A stretch of 64,000 nucleotides of DNA, from assembly GCF_035083965.1 (NCBI RefSeq), contig NC_089740.1, positions 13,813,052 through 13,877,051 of the forward strand, given 5' to 3'. The notes under the pieces are model-generated. The model was not told the origin of the DNA and did no database searches. It worked only from the letters and a program-made list of their open reading frames with translations. Positions 10,820 to 22,129 of this stretch are shown in pieces (positions within the stretch are counted from its first letter, which is position 1; each line of letters begins with the position of its first letter). Both the position numbers and the translations under genes were made by a program. The DNA is from Branchiostoma lanceolatum. Its lineage: Eukaryota; Chordata; Leptocardii; Amphioxiformes; Branchiostomatidae.

Positions 10820-13712
10820 CTAAAAAGGCAAACAAAAATGTACACGAGAGTTAACATAGAAGTGGACAACAGTCTACATTGAACAGACAGAGAAAACATG
10901 TACACTACTGACAACTTAACTGAAAATATATCAGCTGTAAAACTTGAACAATCATGAACAAAGTAAGATAAACGTTAACTATAACATCAGGAACTTTGAA
11001 TAGAGAACTGAAATAATCAGAACAGATTTATAACTCAAAAGGCATTGTTCTTTATTTTTTGTTCCGTACAATAGACAGGCACAGGTACGGATGCTGTTTG
11101 TATACCGAGTGATAGTATGTAAGGAATAGCAGAGAGAGGTTCTCCGATGGACAGTAATGACAGACTCCAGTTGTTGTCGTGGCCGATGGGAAAGATCTTT
11201 ATTCCAAGTCACTCTGCATGTCCTCTCCTACCTATCCTTAATCCCAGTCTGTCTTGTCTAGCATACTGTGTTCCTAAATCTATACGTTTCTCAACATCTT
11301 CAAGATTAGTCATAAGGGATGTGGTAAAGGAGTAACAGTCTCACAGCCTTGTACAGGATTAGTCATACACACGTGTCATGCACAGAGTACTGTAAATTTC
11401 TCAAAAAGCTAGGGGAGTCCTCTACTTACACACAAATTTCAATATGCGCTTTATTACAAGTAACGTTACAACCTGACAGTCCACTCACCGTGCCAGTCCC
11501 AGGACTGCTTCTTGAATGTTGGATCCTTCCTTCGCACTCGTCTCGAAAAAGATGGCCCCTGCAGCCTGAATAGGAGAGTAAGATTTCATGTGTCAACTGA
11601 GGGAAAACCTGTCTCTATATGCAAGGCAAGGTAATCATTCAAGGGCTCCCCCGGCGGTTAACGGTATATTGCACCGTAAAACAATCCACACACCTTACTG
11701 CGTTTTAAAAGGAAATTCAAATCTATTGTTAAAAAAGAAAATGGATAGACCTGCACCTTTGCTAATTTCTTCCCCGCTTCTGTAGAGATGACTTTCTTGC
11801 CGTACTTTTCCGCCGTCGGTCTCAAGTCCGTCTTGTTGCCGCACAGGACGATGGGAAGCTTCTTTCCTGCACCATCCTATGCAAATTTTGCGGCAAATTT
11901 CATTGGACAAATGAATTCATTTTGTTTGTATTAAATAAATATACGGGAAAAAAATTGGAAAAAAACTCCTAGACCACAAATCGTTGCCAAGGCAACATAT
12001 TTCAGGCTCTTTTATGAAAGTTACATTTCGTGTTTTATTTTTCATGTGAAAACCTAATGCCTGTATTGCTGCTATTGATAGAGAAATATACAAACAAACA
12101 AATCAACAAACAAGTAACTCACCTCCACTGCTGTGATCCAGTCTCGTACATTGAGAAATGACGCCTCGTACGTGACGTCATACAGCAGGATGACGCCATC
12201 ACTCCGTCTGAAGTATGACGTAGCGATGCTTCTGAACCTGTTGTAGTGGAGAGGTTATTATATACAGTGACGCTGAAACACACTTTTTATCTGGATTACA
12301 CCGTTTTTGAAACTGAAAAACTGGTATGACCTATGAGCCTGTGAATATTTGTTACCCTTGATTTTATGATTGTAATACAATGTAAGATGTAAAGTAATGA
12401 TCAAGAAGACAACAAAACAAACAAACAAAATTTTGAAAATTTGTTGAACGATTTGTTAAATCTTTGGTCGCTCAGCGGTCGCTCAGCAAGGCAAGGGTGT
12501 ATTCAGGTTGATTAAAATCTAAATGCACAAACAGCGCATATGAGTATCACCTTTCCTGCCCGGCGGTGTCCCATATCTGAAGTGCGACCATGTCTCCGTC
12601 CACGTCAAACGTCTTCACCTGCGAGTCCACACCTGGTGGGAAGACGTCATTGTGACGTTAACTACGGTGGCCCAAAAAGACCGAGGATCGAGAGAACACA
12701 TGGTGTTTTACCGCCGAAAATGTCATTTAGAGCTCGTAGACTTGCCGGTCGATCGATTTTCAGGGGCTTTAGCGACAATGTGCTTGTTAGACTTCCGGAT
12801 TGAACCAAATGCCAAATCCTTTGCAGAAAAAAACAGATCGATAAACCTTGCTAAGGGCACGTATTGCCACAAAGACGATTCCTAAGACTACATTTCTACT
12901 AGATGGGCATCGCTAAGCTACCGAAATTGGATTTGTATGACTTTTGATTTCATCTTTGTAATATGATGCATGATGTAAAAATGTGCAGTAAAAGACCCAA
13001 AAAAAACAGGAAACGTAAAAAAATAAAATAGTTCTTGAAAGGGGTATACGGGGGCTGTAACACTTTTGCATATATTATGTCCGTATTGATTCTTTTGTTT
13101 TGACAAATTTCCGGGGAAGAGTTGTTTTCTTACGTTGTGCAGCCTGGTTATCTACACACAAAGTGTTACACCCCCTATGAGCATGTAGTGAATGGGAACT
13201 TACCTATGGTTGGGTTGAGGTTGGGTTTGAACTCGTCCCTGCAGACCCTGAGAATGAAGCTGGTTTTCCCCACGACAGAGTCTCCCACCATCACCACCTT
13301 GTACATCCGCTCTCTGGGACTGCTCATGGTCACAAACTTGAAAATACAGGAAAAAAAAATTAATTCTTACTCAAATTCAAAGCTTAATTCCTCTATGACA
13401 GTGCTCTCGCCAATCTTTTCGTGTTTAGCATAGGAAAAGATTGAGCCAGTGGTTACATAGGATGATACTCAGGCCAGTTAGTCTGGTAGAAACTAGGTTA
13501 ACGTACCTGCCAGTTTATTAGTAATTTGGCACAGAAATACAGTTTCAGTCTGACTTGATGGGGCCGCCTAGACGCAGTATGGTCACTGTGTTAACCCGGG
13601 ATTAACCTTGTCAGCACATCCTCTGTAATATAGACAAATCATTTGTCACAACCATGCAGGCATATCAACAAAAACTTACCTTTATGTATAATAAGAAGGC
13701 AAACAGCCCCAT
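10723..13712 (-). CDS. RASEF: RASEF/Rab44-type small GTPase, 218 aa, complete (7 exons)
   Basis: A Rab-family GTP switch, presumably on vesicle membranes. Coding segments in transcript order are 13712-13680, 13336-13204, 12632-12551, 12237-12123, 11876-11757, 11565-11489 and 10819-10723; all junctions keep frame. All G boxes are present: GDSVVGKT (residues 29-36), switch I Thr54 (NPTIG), DTAGQE (77-82), NKTD (135-138) and ETSAK (169-173). The chain ends AQCC, a di-Cys geranylgeranylation site. [20 protein letters not shown] and the segment around FLNVRDW resemble the Rab domain of RASEF (Rab45), more loosely Rab44/CRACR2A. Vertebrate RASEF is much longer, with N-terminal EF-hands and a coiled coil; this transcript has neither. 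The first ATG has a strong context (ACCATGG) after an in-frame TAG. It converges on the receptor gene. Confidence 0.88.
11489..11565 (-). CDS. RASEF: RASEF-like exon 6: G5 motif
   Basis: Acceptor CTCCTATTCAG, donor CACG/GTGAGT. It encodes [20 protein letters not shown] then VLGLA. ETSAK is the Rab/Ras G5 box. It ends in phase 2. Confidence 0.93.
11757..11876 (-). CDS. RASEF: RASEF-like exon 5: G4 motif
   Basis: Acceptor TTTGCATAG, donor AAAG/GTGCAG. It encodes [20 protein letters not shown] and a Lys-rich helix. NKTD gives guanine specificity. Forty codons, phase 0 at both ends. Confidence 0.93.
12123..12237 (-). CDS. RASEF: RASEF-like exon 4
   Basis: Acceptor CTACAACAG, donor GGAG/GTGAGT. 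It encodes [38 protein letters not shown]. This is the block most like RASEF (FRSI..SYFR..DGV.LLYDVT...SFLN...W). Confidence 0.93.
12315..12495. repeat. Diverged MITE family A-like remnant
   Basis: Contains the family's core (TTACCCTTGATTTTATGATTG, AAGAAGACAACAAAACA, TTGGTCGCTCAGCGGTCGCT), but the TIRs are degraded. It sits in the intron between RASEF-like exons 3 and 4. Confidence 0.5.
12551..12632 (-). CDS. RASEF: RASEF-like exon 3: switch II
   Basis: Acceptor CCCACCAG, donor AAAG/GTGATA. It encodes [20 protein letters not shown] then WDTAGQER. The catalytic Gln of DTAGQE is kept, so intrinsic GTP hydrolysis is expected. Confidence 0.93.
12890..13110. repeat. Diverged MITE family A-like remnant
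   Basis: Shares AAATTGGATTTGTATGACTT, TTGATTTCAT and AATATGATGCA with 14886-15121. It has no clear termini. It sits in the intron between RASEF-like exons 2 and 3. Confidence 0.45.
13204..13336 (-). CDS. RASEF: RASEF-like exon 2: P-loop and switch I
   Basis: Acceptor ATTTTCAAG, donor ATAG/GTAAGT. It encodes [20 protein letters not shown] followed by [15 protein letters not shown]. The P-loop has Ser and Val at the Ras G12 and G13 positions. It ends in phase 1. Confidence 0.93.
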
Positions 13713-13723
13713 GGTCTACCTAC
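13680..13723 (-). CDS. RASEF: RASEF-like exon 1c: micro-exon with start codon
   Basis: This 44-bp exon lies between acceptor GTCTTTTTCAG and donor AAAG/GTAAGT. The ATG (13712-13710) begins [11 protein letters not shown], which runs in frame into [11 protein letters not shown] of the next exon. An in-frame TAG two codons upstream fixes this as the first Met of the frame. The 11 leader residues are hydrophobic and not part of the Rab fold; MSSPRERM in the next exon is an alternative start. Confidence 0.65.
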
Positions 13724-13913
13724 CTGAAAAAGACAAGTCACGAAACAAAAATTCAGTGCTCTTTTTCACTGGAGAGGGCTGTTTTCAGTGTCTCGCTCAC
13801 TTTAACCCTGGATAACCCTTGTCAGTTCATCCTCAGCAATATAGACAAACCATATGTCAAAACCAACGCGCAAAATCAATCACAACAGAGGTAAACATTA
13901 TCGTGCTGTAGAG

Positions 13914-13991
13914 GCATCCTCATTCGATAGGTTTAAACAAAAAATTAAGTTAGATATGCGAAGGTTAGATGTGACGAGTCGTTCGGTGTAA
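13914..13991 (+). pseudogene. LINE tail: last codons of a CR1-like reverse transcriptase ORF
   Basis: Reads ASSFDRFKQKIKLDMRRLDV then TSRSV and stop. The SxxFKxxLD pattern just before the stop is typical of CR1-clade LINE C-termini. The same tail and 3' region occur at 45605-45691 and beyond, showing two insertions of one family. The 3' region (to about 14110) carries the GTTACGC..AAGGGC..TATACC block and ATAGATACxGATAC repeats. Confidence 0.6.
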
Positions 13992-14885
13992 TATACTAGT
14001 AACCAGCTGCTTCCGAGCCGCGTGCCTGCGAAGCTTGAGTGTTACGCTGAAGGGCAGTTATACCGTCTACATAGATACCGATACAAATACAGAACGCACA
14101 TGATTCTCACAAACCTGGAGTTGAAGAATCATTACACAGAAATCACATGTACAGGTCAGACTGAGGGGGTGAACACGTATGTTACAGGATTAAGGTATTT
14201 GATGCGTAAAACATAAAAGATCGATAACGCCAGATGTGCGACATATGGTTGGCTTAGAGGATTGAAAAGAAAGCGCGTCCTTGGTGACGGCATTGTTGGG
14301 GTTTTAGCACTTTCCCGAGTTGTTGTAGTAACAAAGAAACGGCCTGGAGGAAGGGCTCGGTCTCATTTGCCGTACGATACGATTGGCGGGCATGTTTGGG
14401 ACAGTCATGGATTTGTCGTACACATTTCAGCTGTGATCAAAAATGTTGTCATAGATCCTTGTCGACGGTTCGTTCTGTCATAGCCTGGCTGAACACCACA
14501 CAGAGAATAGAAACATACAACGAACTCCGTATTTGTGATGAAGCCAGCTGCTAATTAGGTCAATGAAAAATGTTATCGATAAGGTTTTATTTTGAACATC
14601 ACTAAAATGAAATATCTAGGCATTGAAATCATAATATGTTGTAAAAAAATGATCCCTACAAACTGTCATACATGTAACATTAGGCGCTTGCCCCCCACCC
14701 CAGACCGGTTCATTCAATAGTTTCAAAGCAACGAGGTCTATCCGAAGGTTGGCTTAATGTGTTTGGCGGACGTTTGTCCCTAACAAATCATCCGCTGTCA
14801 AAACAAGCTCAGTTATCCCGCAAGTACGGCTATCCGGTTAGCAAGAGGATTCCTATATCACTCCATACATACCGCGTCAATAATA

Positions 14886-15121
14886 AGGCCCTATTCCATG
14901 ATCCACTAGACGGCGATCGCTGAGCGACCGCATAACGACCGAAAATTGGATTTGTGTAACGCTTGATTTCATAATTGGAATATGACGCAAGATGATTAAA
15001 AAGACAACAAAACACAAAAAGTTTAAAAACGCGTCCTTTATCTATGATATTCGTGGAGCGCTCTGTCAACTTGTTGGTCTCTAAGTGGTCGCATCGCGGT
15101 CCCTGCGTCTAGCGGGAAGGG
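14886..15121. mobile_element. MITE related to family A
   Basis: Left end CACTAGACGGCGATCGCTGA and right end GCGTCTAGCGGGAAGGG are imperfect inverted repeats. The interior shares AATTGGATTTGTGTAACGCT and the AAAAGACAACAAAACAC block. Related copy at 41981-42195. Boundaries approximate. Confidence 0.55.
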
Positions 15122-15734
15122 GATGTTAGTAATATATAGGATTCTCGAAGCACTCTGTACAAACTACGTCATCACTTAGCAGCCGCGAGCTTACTGTAAA
15201 CAGACCCGGTCAAGTGGCGTCTGCTGCGGTTCTAAGTGGATGGCGGAACGGTATTTTTGGCAAAGTGTAGGCATGTTGGTAACAATAGAAGGTTACAATA
15301 GTTGGGGTATACCAGAGAGAGAACATATGTACTATAAACTGGTTATGGTCTGTATGTTTGTATGGTTATAGTATATCCACGTTTGGGTATTGTCTGTAAA
15401 TGTATTACTTGTTATGACAACAATCTTAGTCGCAGGTATTAAATGTTTCCAATCGATAGACAATATTGGAAATTATCCAAAGATATCCTGCCTGTGATAG
15501 TCCGCGACTGTGTAGAAAAATGTATCGCACACACTAGGTGTTGGTGTTCAATTCTCGTATCAAAAGAATTTGAATACACCCCTCCTCCTAAATACAAGGG
15601 ATCATCAATACTGGCTGCGTTCACATTTTTACGATACTTGCATCCATATCAAATTCAAACACAAGACTGTACAAAGGACAGGGTGACGATCTGGGTACTA
15701 GTTTTGGACAAGAAAATATATTCAAGCGTCTTAC

Positions 15735-15760
15735 CTTGCATATCCCAGTATAGTTACGGG
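15735..15760 (-). other. Possible 5' UTR exon of the RASEF-like gene
   Basis: On the minus strand an acceptor-like TTTTCTGTGAG precedes a short segment ending GCAAG/GTAAGAC (donor at 15734-15733). It could splice to the start-codon exon at 13723. The upper boundary is approximate; there is no coding evidence. Confidence 0.3.
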
Positions 15761-15984
15761 CAGTCCAACTCACAGAAAACATTAACCAAGCAATGACGTC
15801 AACAATGATCAAAGTACGCTTGTGATTACGTCATAGATACAGGCATAACATAGAAACTGTATCGTGGTCATCCTTGACGTAAAAATGACACATGCAATTC
15901 AAGCAAACTATTCTTTCGGTATGAGTTTTGTCTAGGCATGGATAAACGTATCTAAGAAGTGTTTAAGTACACATTTTCAACTTA

Positions 15985-16387
15985 GGCTACACCAACTAAT
16001 TTTTATGGATGACGTCCGCGCGCGCATTGATTTTGGTCAGTTCCCAGAAAAAAACACAAGAAATTCCGCTTCCTGTAACTATGACCAAAGAGTTACGACA
16101 GTGCCGCAAATCAATGAGATATGGAAAGAAACAGGACAGGACAACAACTGCTGTTCAACCTCAACTGATTTATTCAAATTATTGCTGTTTTCATGATGAA
16201 TGAAATAATTGTTAGTTGCTACACTGTGTTCTCTCATTCAATTTGTGTCCTAACATGTGTCGTCGACTATTATATTTCAAATCTAGGCATCTTGTTTTTT
16301 TCGGCCATTCTTGTTTTTTTTTCGCGCTCTCGCATTAGATTTAGGGTCTTCAAAGGACGTCATCCATAAAAATTACTTGGTGCAGCC
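15985..16387. mobile_element. 403-bp MITE with 33-bp TIRs and TTA duplication
   Basis: Left TIR 15985-16017 (begins GGCTACACCAACTAATTTTT) and right TIR 16355-16387 match with two substitutions. TTA flanks both sides (15982-15984; 16388-16390), as in PIF/Harbinger elements. The interior has no transposase homology. Confidence 0.88.
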
Positions 16388-16523
16388 TTACCATAATTAA
16401 TGTTAACTTTGCTACGTGACAGATTTCTCACAGCCAACTGCCAATAGTCAATACGCCATTCTTTGACTGTCAATAAATGAACACTGTAAAATCTTGCAAC
16501 TACACACTCAACCAAGCACTTAC

Positions 16524-16600
16524 CTTAGATATTCTTATAGAAGGAAATCCAATAGGTCCATCTATGTGGACATATTCTAGCGAAAACTGTCGTGTTTTCC
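16524..16600 (-). other. Possible first (noncoding) exon of the RASEF-like gene
   Basis: A full-consensus donor CTAAG/GTAAGTGC lies at 16524/16523 on the minus strand, with no nearby coding frame. It fits the 3' edge of a 5' UTR exon. The upstream limit is not visible. Confidence 0.3.
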
Positions 16601-17429
16601 TGTACTGTGGATGTACGTGCTGAAGTAATAAGGGGGCGGTACGGCATAACCGGATCTAAACCCGGACTTTGCGCCACTCACCGCCGATCGAACGCTCCCG
16701 TGACCCCGGCTATAGTAACTTGGGAAGTCGGTAAATCGGCTCAAACTGTGTTTAGAGACTTTCATAAACGTTAAGAAAGAATTAGATAATCAAATATTTA
16801 CATTTGGTATCAGCTCGAGTACAGTCGACCTATTCTAGGTCTACCATGATTATAACAAACAGCTGTTTGCGACCTTTCTACAAGTATGTTCAATCGATAT
16901 CGGTTATAACAACATCTTTTCACCTATTTAAACTTAATAGGTACAATACAATAATCAAATATTTGTTCTGGAGCATAGCTGTGTAAAAATAAAGATATAC
17001 ATACTTGTGCGATCTTTTTATATTTACATGATCGATCGATACGATTTAAAGGAACATCTTTTCTCGACGTTTTAATTGATAAACGTAAGATAAAGTATTA
17101 GATACTAGTAACCACGTATTTCATGTTGGTAGCTGCCGGAGTAAAGTTATGTAATTCTAGCTGTTTGTGACCATTATGCGTTTAATCGATATGTTATCGG
17201 TAGGATTTTGAGAGAATGGTCCTGGAAAAATATAATAATAAAAGAAGGCAATTACAGGCCGAAACAGGCATGTTAAGTTGTGATATACAATTCATCATGA
17301 TTAAAGACCGTTAAAACATGCCACTTTTTTCATAGTAAGAAGGAAAATGGAACCAAAAACATAAGTTAAGCCAAAGTAAGTCAATAGTGCATTGATCAGC
17401 TATGCTGTCTGGCAAAGATAATATAAAGC

Positions 17430-17640
17430 CAGGGCACAACGTGGTGGTCTGCGCTTCTGTCTCTCACCACATCTGGTTCAAATTACTTGGACCAGAAGGA
17501 CTGGGGTTCAAGCCCCAGGTAGGACACCTCTGGACGAGAGGCGCATTGAGTCATACCAAAGACTTTATAAAAATGGCACATACTTCTGAAACAGCATGGA
17601 AGTTAAACACACTTCACTGCCAGTGAACTAGCCCCCTGCT
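17430..17640 (+). mobile_element. Possible tRNA-derived SINE
   Basis: GGGGTTCAAGCCCC near 17512 resembles a pol III B box, and GTGGTCTGCGCTTCTGTCTC upstream could hold a decayed A box. Both ends are vague. Confidence 0.4.
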
Positions 17641-17766
17641 ACAGTGATTGTACCACAGGTGTGGCCCAGGGCTATGAAACGGAGATGGGCATCGCCCTAT
17701 AATGGTGTGGGAGGAATTTAACTAACTTAACGGCCGCTGCCGAAGCCATGAAGAAGCCGGCATGGT

Positions 17767-17835
17767 CTAGCCTCCATAGCAGGCTCAAGGGCCCCCCCCC
17801 CCCCAAGGCCCGGTAGAGCCTGCTATGGAGGCTAG
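17767..17835. repeat. Short perfect inverted repeat with poly-C loop
   Basis: A 20-bp arm (CTAGCCTCCATAGCAGGCTC, 17767-17786) is repeated exactly in reverse complement at 17816-17835. The loop contains a run of about 13 C. It may be a tiny MITE. Confidence 0.8.
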
Positions 17836-17839
17836 GTAT

Positions 17840-19730
17840 GGTCTGTCTCAGTCACGGCATTTTGTGCATAGCAATAGGAAATCCAAGAACGTGCATTTTG
17901 GAGAGGGTACAATTCTTGTCACAAGGTTTTCATCGTCTGTTTGATTTGCCAGCGCCACCTGTTAGTTCATCTCGGTACTGCACCGGCGAATCACTTCATC
18001 AATATAGTCCCTGAGATATGTATACTGGTAACGGGAACAAACCTTAAGATTAATGCCAGCAAACTCAACGTTAGATTTGGAGAGCAAATTTGGGAATCAC
18101 AGTCAAACCTGTATAGTGACCACCACAGTAACTTGAGGAAAACTGTCACTGGGGGCCTATAGACAGGATTCTCAACAGTTAATGCATGGGTCAATGGTGA
18201 GTTGATAAAATGATATACAAGACGTGGTCACATTGGGAAGCTGATCCTAATGTAAGTAGAGGTTGTCACTCGAGCAACTTAAGTATACAGAGTATGTGAG
18301 GAGAATATAACGCCTCCCATGCGTTGTACTTGCCATAGTCATGATGGCGGAGAGTTTACTTCAGGTCAACTATCTACCGTGCAATGAATTATGCAGAACA
18401 GATTGCTCGCCCACGCCTGACGTGAACGCCGCGCCGTCGTGCCTTTGACGTCTCGCCCATGCAATCATGTTCCCTATCGGCGCGTTACAGGTTTAATTCT
18501 GAGCCATGTTATCGACAGGGTTAAAGAAAACCCAAGCAATATTAGGGTACGAAAAACCGGATTTTGAAAGTCAATTTGTTTAGTAATTTCTATAACGTTC
18601 GGTAACCTAAATTCGTGGGGTACTTAAAGTCGGGATTTTTCGAAAACGGGGTATTTAGGGATATGTGCTAGATGCAAAATCAGTTATAACGCCAGCAATG
18701 CAAAGCAGATAGACTAACGTATTCAGAACACTGGCTGAAAAGCTTCGATAACCATGCATTAGAAGTTGGCGACGTCAAAAACTCTCCGTCCCTTATTGAC
18801 AGAGTCTGGGGGCTTCGTGGGAGAATCACCCAGCACGGTTGTTCGCTGGTTTATAAGACAAATGTCACATCTCCTGCCTGCTAAACACAATTATTTATAA
18901 GACAACTTATTACAATCTCTTTTGCTAACCTGCAACTGGATTCTAAGAGTGATCAATCATCAAAACTCCTCTCTGTTGCTACAACCTACGGCACGTGTAT
19001 TTTCCCGCCGCCATATTGTTAACCAGAATCCTGTTGTCAAGCAGACGACAAAGGTTTGTGAGGAACACTTTTTGTCTAAATGCTGCGTGTGATAGTGGAC
19101 TGAGGAAGATATTTTCCTCAAAGTTTGCTCCTAACACAACAAGGAACACATGGACATAGTGGTATTACCATTGCTACGGCATCCAGCTAACTTGCCATGA
19201 ATAATGTAACGTTACACGTTGCCCGATGATGACGATGGGCCGACTTTGAGTGAAGTTCTACCGACTCAACACACGGGTTGTTCCCGAACTGGCCTGATGT
19301 GTGCGGTACGGCCGTTTTTTCGTGTATTTTTTTTACTTGGACACGTCTATATCCATAGCACTCTCCTCAAGCCAAGGATAGAACGAATAGCTGCTGTATA
19401 AAATGTGATTAGCGGTAAGATATTCAAGACGAATCTTCTCTCCCGAATTAATGTGCCCCCCTGTCCGACAGCACCGTAATTGTGCGTGCGACGGACGGTA
19501 GTTTGAAGTTGAAATATTATGGTGTCAGCACGACTAGAGACAAAATCTACCATATATATGATTAGTGCAAAGATAGTACATGATACTGACAGAATAATAG
19601 AAAAAAAGGATGGTTTATTGTTCTGCTAGATTGATTTCAGTCAACCATTATCGGAAAAATCCCGAATTTAGGTTACCCAACGTTACATGATTAGTTCAAA
19701 CAACACTATTAACGTTACAATGTAAACCAC
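17840..19730. other. Intergenic stretch without recognised genes
   Basis: No splice-bounded coding segment and no clear element. It contains CCCGCCGCCATATTG at 19005-19019, a YY1-like core, with no gene to attach it to. Confidence 0.45.
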
Positions 19731-19734
19731 TGCT

Positions 19735-19900
19735 ATGCCCTGATGTTGTGCCCTTGGGAAAGGCACTTTACAAGACTTTCCTCACTCCACCCAGGTGTGA
19801 ATGGGTACCTGACTTCGGTTGGGAGAGGTCCAGACCCTTTCGACAGTTCCACAGACTGGCTGCCATTGCACGGGTAATTTCTGACCAATAAAACCATTAT
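19735..19900 (+). mobile_element. 5'-truncated tRNA-SINE body
   Basis: Shares with the element at 25403 the block CCTTGGGAAAGGCACTTTAC, CTCACTCCACCCAGGTGTGA and GTACCTGACTTCGGTTGGGA. The tRNA-like head is missing. Confidence 0.65.
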
Positions 19901-20811
19901 TATTAAATATTAAGTTCGCCATTTATTGCCATGGAGAGATCACATTTGAAATCAGGGTGTTCGCCAGGACATTTCATAACCTATTTACGCACAAGATGTA
20001 AGAAGTAGTATGCATCTAGCAACCTTTATGATAAAGTGGCCATTTTTTTCATTTAACCTTTATCTATCAGCTGTTCCAACTACTGCTGTTGTATAAAAGG
20101 AGGAAGTATTAATGGTTATGTATAACAAATCCCTCCTCATATATCGTTGCTACAACAACGTTTATCGGCTACAGTCGCCGAAGAATTGAATTCATCATAC
20201 ACGTATCAGTTGTGCCTTATCTATATAGGATCAGTACTTACAATATGTAGAAGCCGTGCACCACAGTGACCAATGGGGATATATTATATGAAGAATAAGC
20301 AGCCTCAAGAAAGGCTTTGGTGCAGTTTTATCAAAGATAACGTATTCCCTCGCAAACTACTGAAAGAGCGCTTTTGCGCACTGGGAGCACTATATCATAT
20401 TTCCTTGGGCAATCTACCCGCTATTTTCGGTCGTGATTTGTTCACTTGTCATGATCATTCGTCCAAAGCATCCCATCAAAGCTATAATGACACTGTAGAG
20501 GACCCCTGTGCTTTGCATGGACTTGAATGTGTAAAAGATACAGAAGATGCGGTTTAAGTCATATTGTCAGCATGTCGTTTATTATAGCTGTAAATTCGTC
20601 GAGTGCTTTGTCAATTCGATCGGCCGCAGGACCCACATCTTGCTTCCCTTCCAAAAGAAGGGTACATTTGCAAGCGTATAATGTTAAGATGAAGTCGATA
20701 TAACAACTTAAGTTCCAACCAGCATGGCGGACAATACTGACGTCATAGTCACAAAACCTCGCGCACAGTCACATGACGATGACGTAACATGTATATGCAC
20801 ACTCTATATGC

Positions 20812-20890
20812 TTGTACACTATCATTGAATATTGTTTACTGCAATTAGCGTTAGAGCACGAATTTGCAATAAACTTTCTATCATTGTTAT
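20812..20890 (+). repeat. LINE-like 3' tail (family E)
   Basis: ACTGCAATTAGCGTTAGAGC, then ACGAATTTGCAATAAACTTT. The same tail, ending in AATAAA, recurs in reverse orientation near 42700, 58000 and 58560. This is the usual look of non-LTR retroelement 3' ends. Confidence 0.5.
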
Positions 20891-21157
20891 GCCAAGAGCA
20901 CCAACAAACAACCACGAAAATACTCTCATATTTTTTCGAGTTATCCTGTTTGCCAAGAATCCGGTGGAGCATAAATAATCGCCCCCTTCCGTCTGGAGAG
21001 GAGGTCATTAAAGCAATTTTCCTTCCTTCCACCGAAATCCGTCGTCATATCTAGAAGCGCACTCTTCGTTTAGTCGTGTGCACGGAGCTTTACTCGCTCC
21101 AAGCGACCCCCTGGGATAACATCATGTAATGTATGACGTGCTTATAAATGTTCCTTT

Positions 21158-21403
21158 AGCCTTCCTTTCACTGGACCGGTTGTGGCACGCTGGCGGCGTC
21201 ACTGCGTCCTAAACTAGATTTGTGTTACCCTTGACTTTATAATGGGAATATCATTCAAAACGTACAAGTATGACCCAAAAGACAAGAAAACACACAAAGC
21301 TTAAAAAGATTCTTTTTAGTCGATGAAATTCGATGAGTGATTGTCAATTTAATCGACCGCAGCGACGCCGCCAGCGTGCCGCGGGTCCAGTGAGTGGGGG
21401 GCT
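21158..21403. mobile_element. MITE family A, copy 2
   Basis: Left end AGCCTTCCTTTCACTGGACC; right end GTCCAGTGAGTGGGGGGCT. The inner TIR carries GCACGCTGGCGGCGTC. The flanks are TTT and TTA, so the presumed TTA duplication has mutated on the left. Confidence 0.8.
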
Positions 21404-22129
21404 TTAGGCGGCCCCCTAGCGATCCCCTGAGCCATCATATCATGTAATATACAACGTTCTTATAAATATTCCTTTAGTGAGTGAGTCTTGCCTTAGAGAT
21501 AGTCATAAAGCCAAGGTAACTTATCAAACCAGAGCCAAAGGCAAAGTATTTCAAAATGCACCCCAGTTGTAAATCAACATTGAGCTGATTTTTTGTGTGA
21601 ATGAAAAAGGAAGGCCGATGAAATTCCTGAACCAAAAAGAGTAGCGATGTGTATACGTTATAACTGTTAATTCCAAATGAAAGATGTTAATGTATTAATA
21701 ATTGTAGTTTGATTAACAGTGCTATGTTACCTCAATTAACACGCCGGGTTACATAAATCTGCCACTTTGAAAAAGTGGGTTTGAGAAATCTCTAGTGCAG
21801 CACCCCCCAGGTATGCACAGTTTAGATATAAAGGAGTGCATTATACTGAGGGACGTTGGGTTGGAGATCTGTCTGGATCTTTCCAGGGTGGTAGTATTAT
21901 GAACCGTACAATGTTACGTATCGTAACACATGCTTCAATTCAAATTCGAGCTTGATGTCGGTGAATTACTTATGAAATTGACACTGAGTGCACATTTGAC
22001 ATATGCGTCACAAAGGGCATTCCATACGCCCATACGTCATATGAACGCTAGTAATGGCGTACTAGAAAAACTAGAAAATGGAAGCAAATGTCAAAGTCGA
22101 TTAACATTAACACAATATCTCAATCAAGT

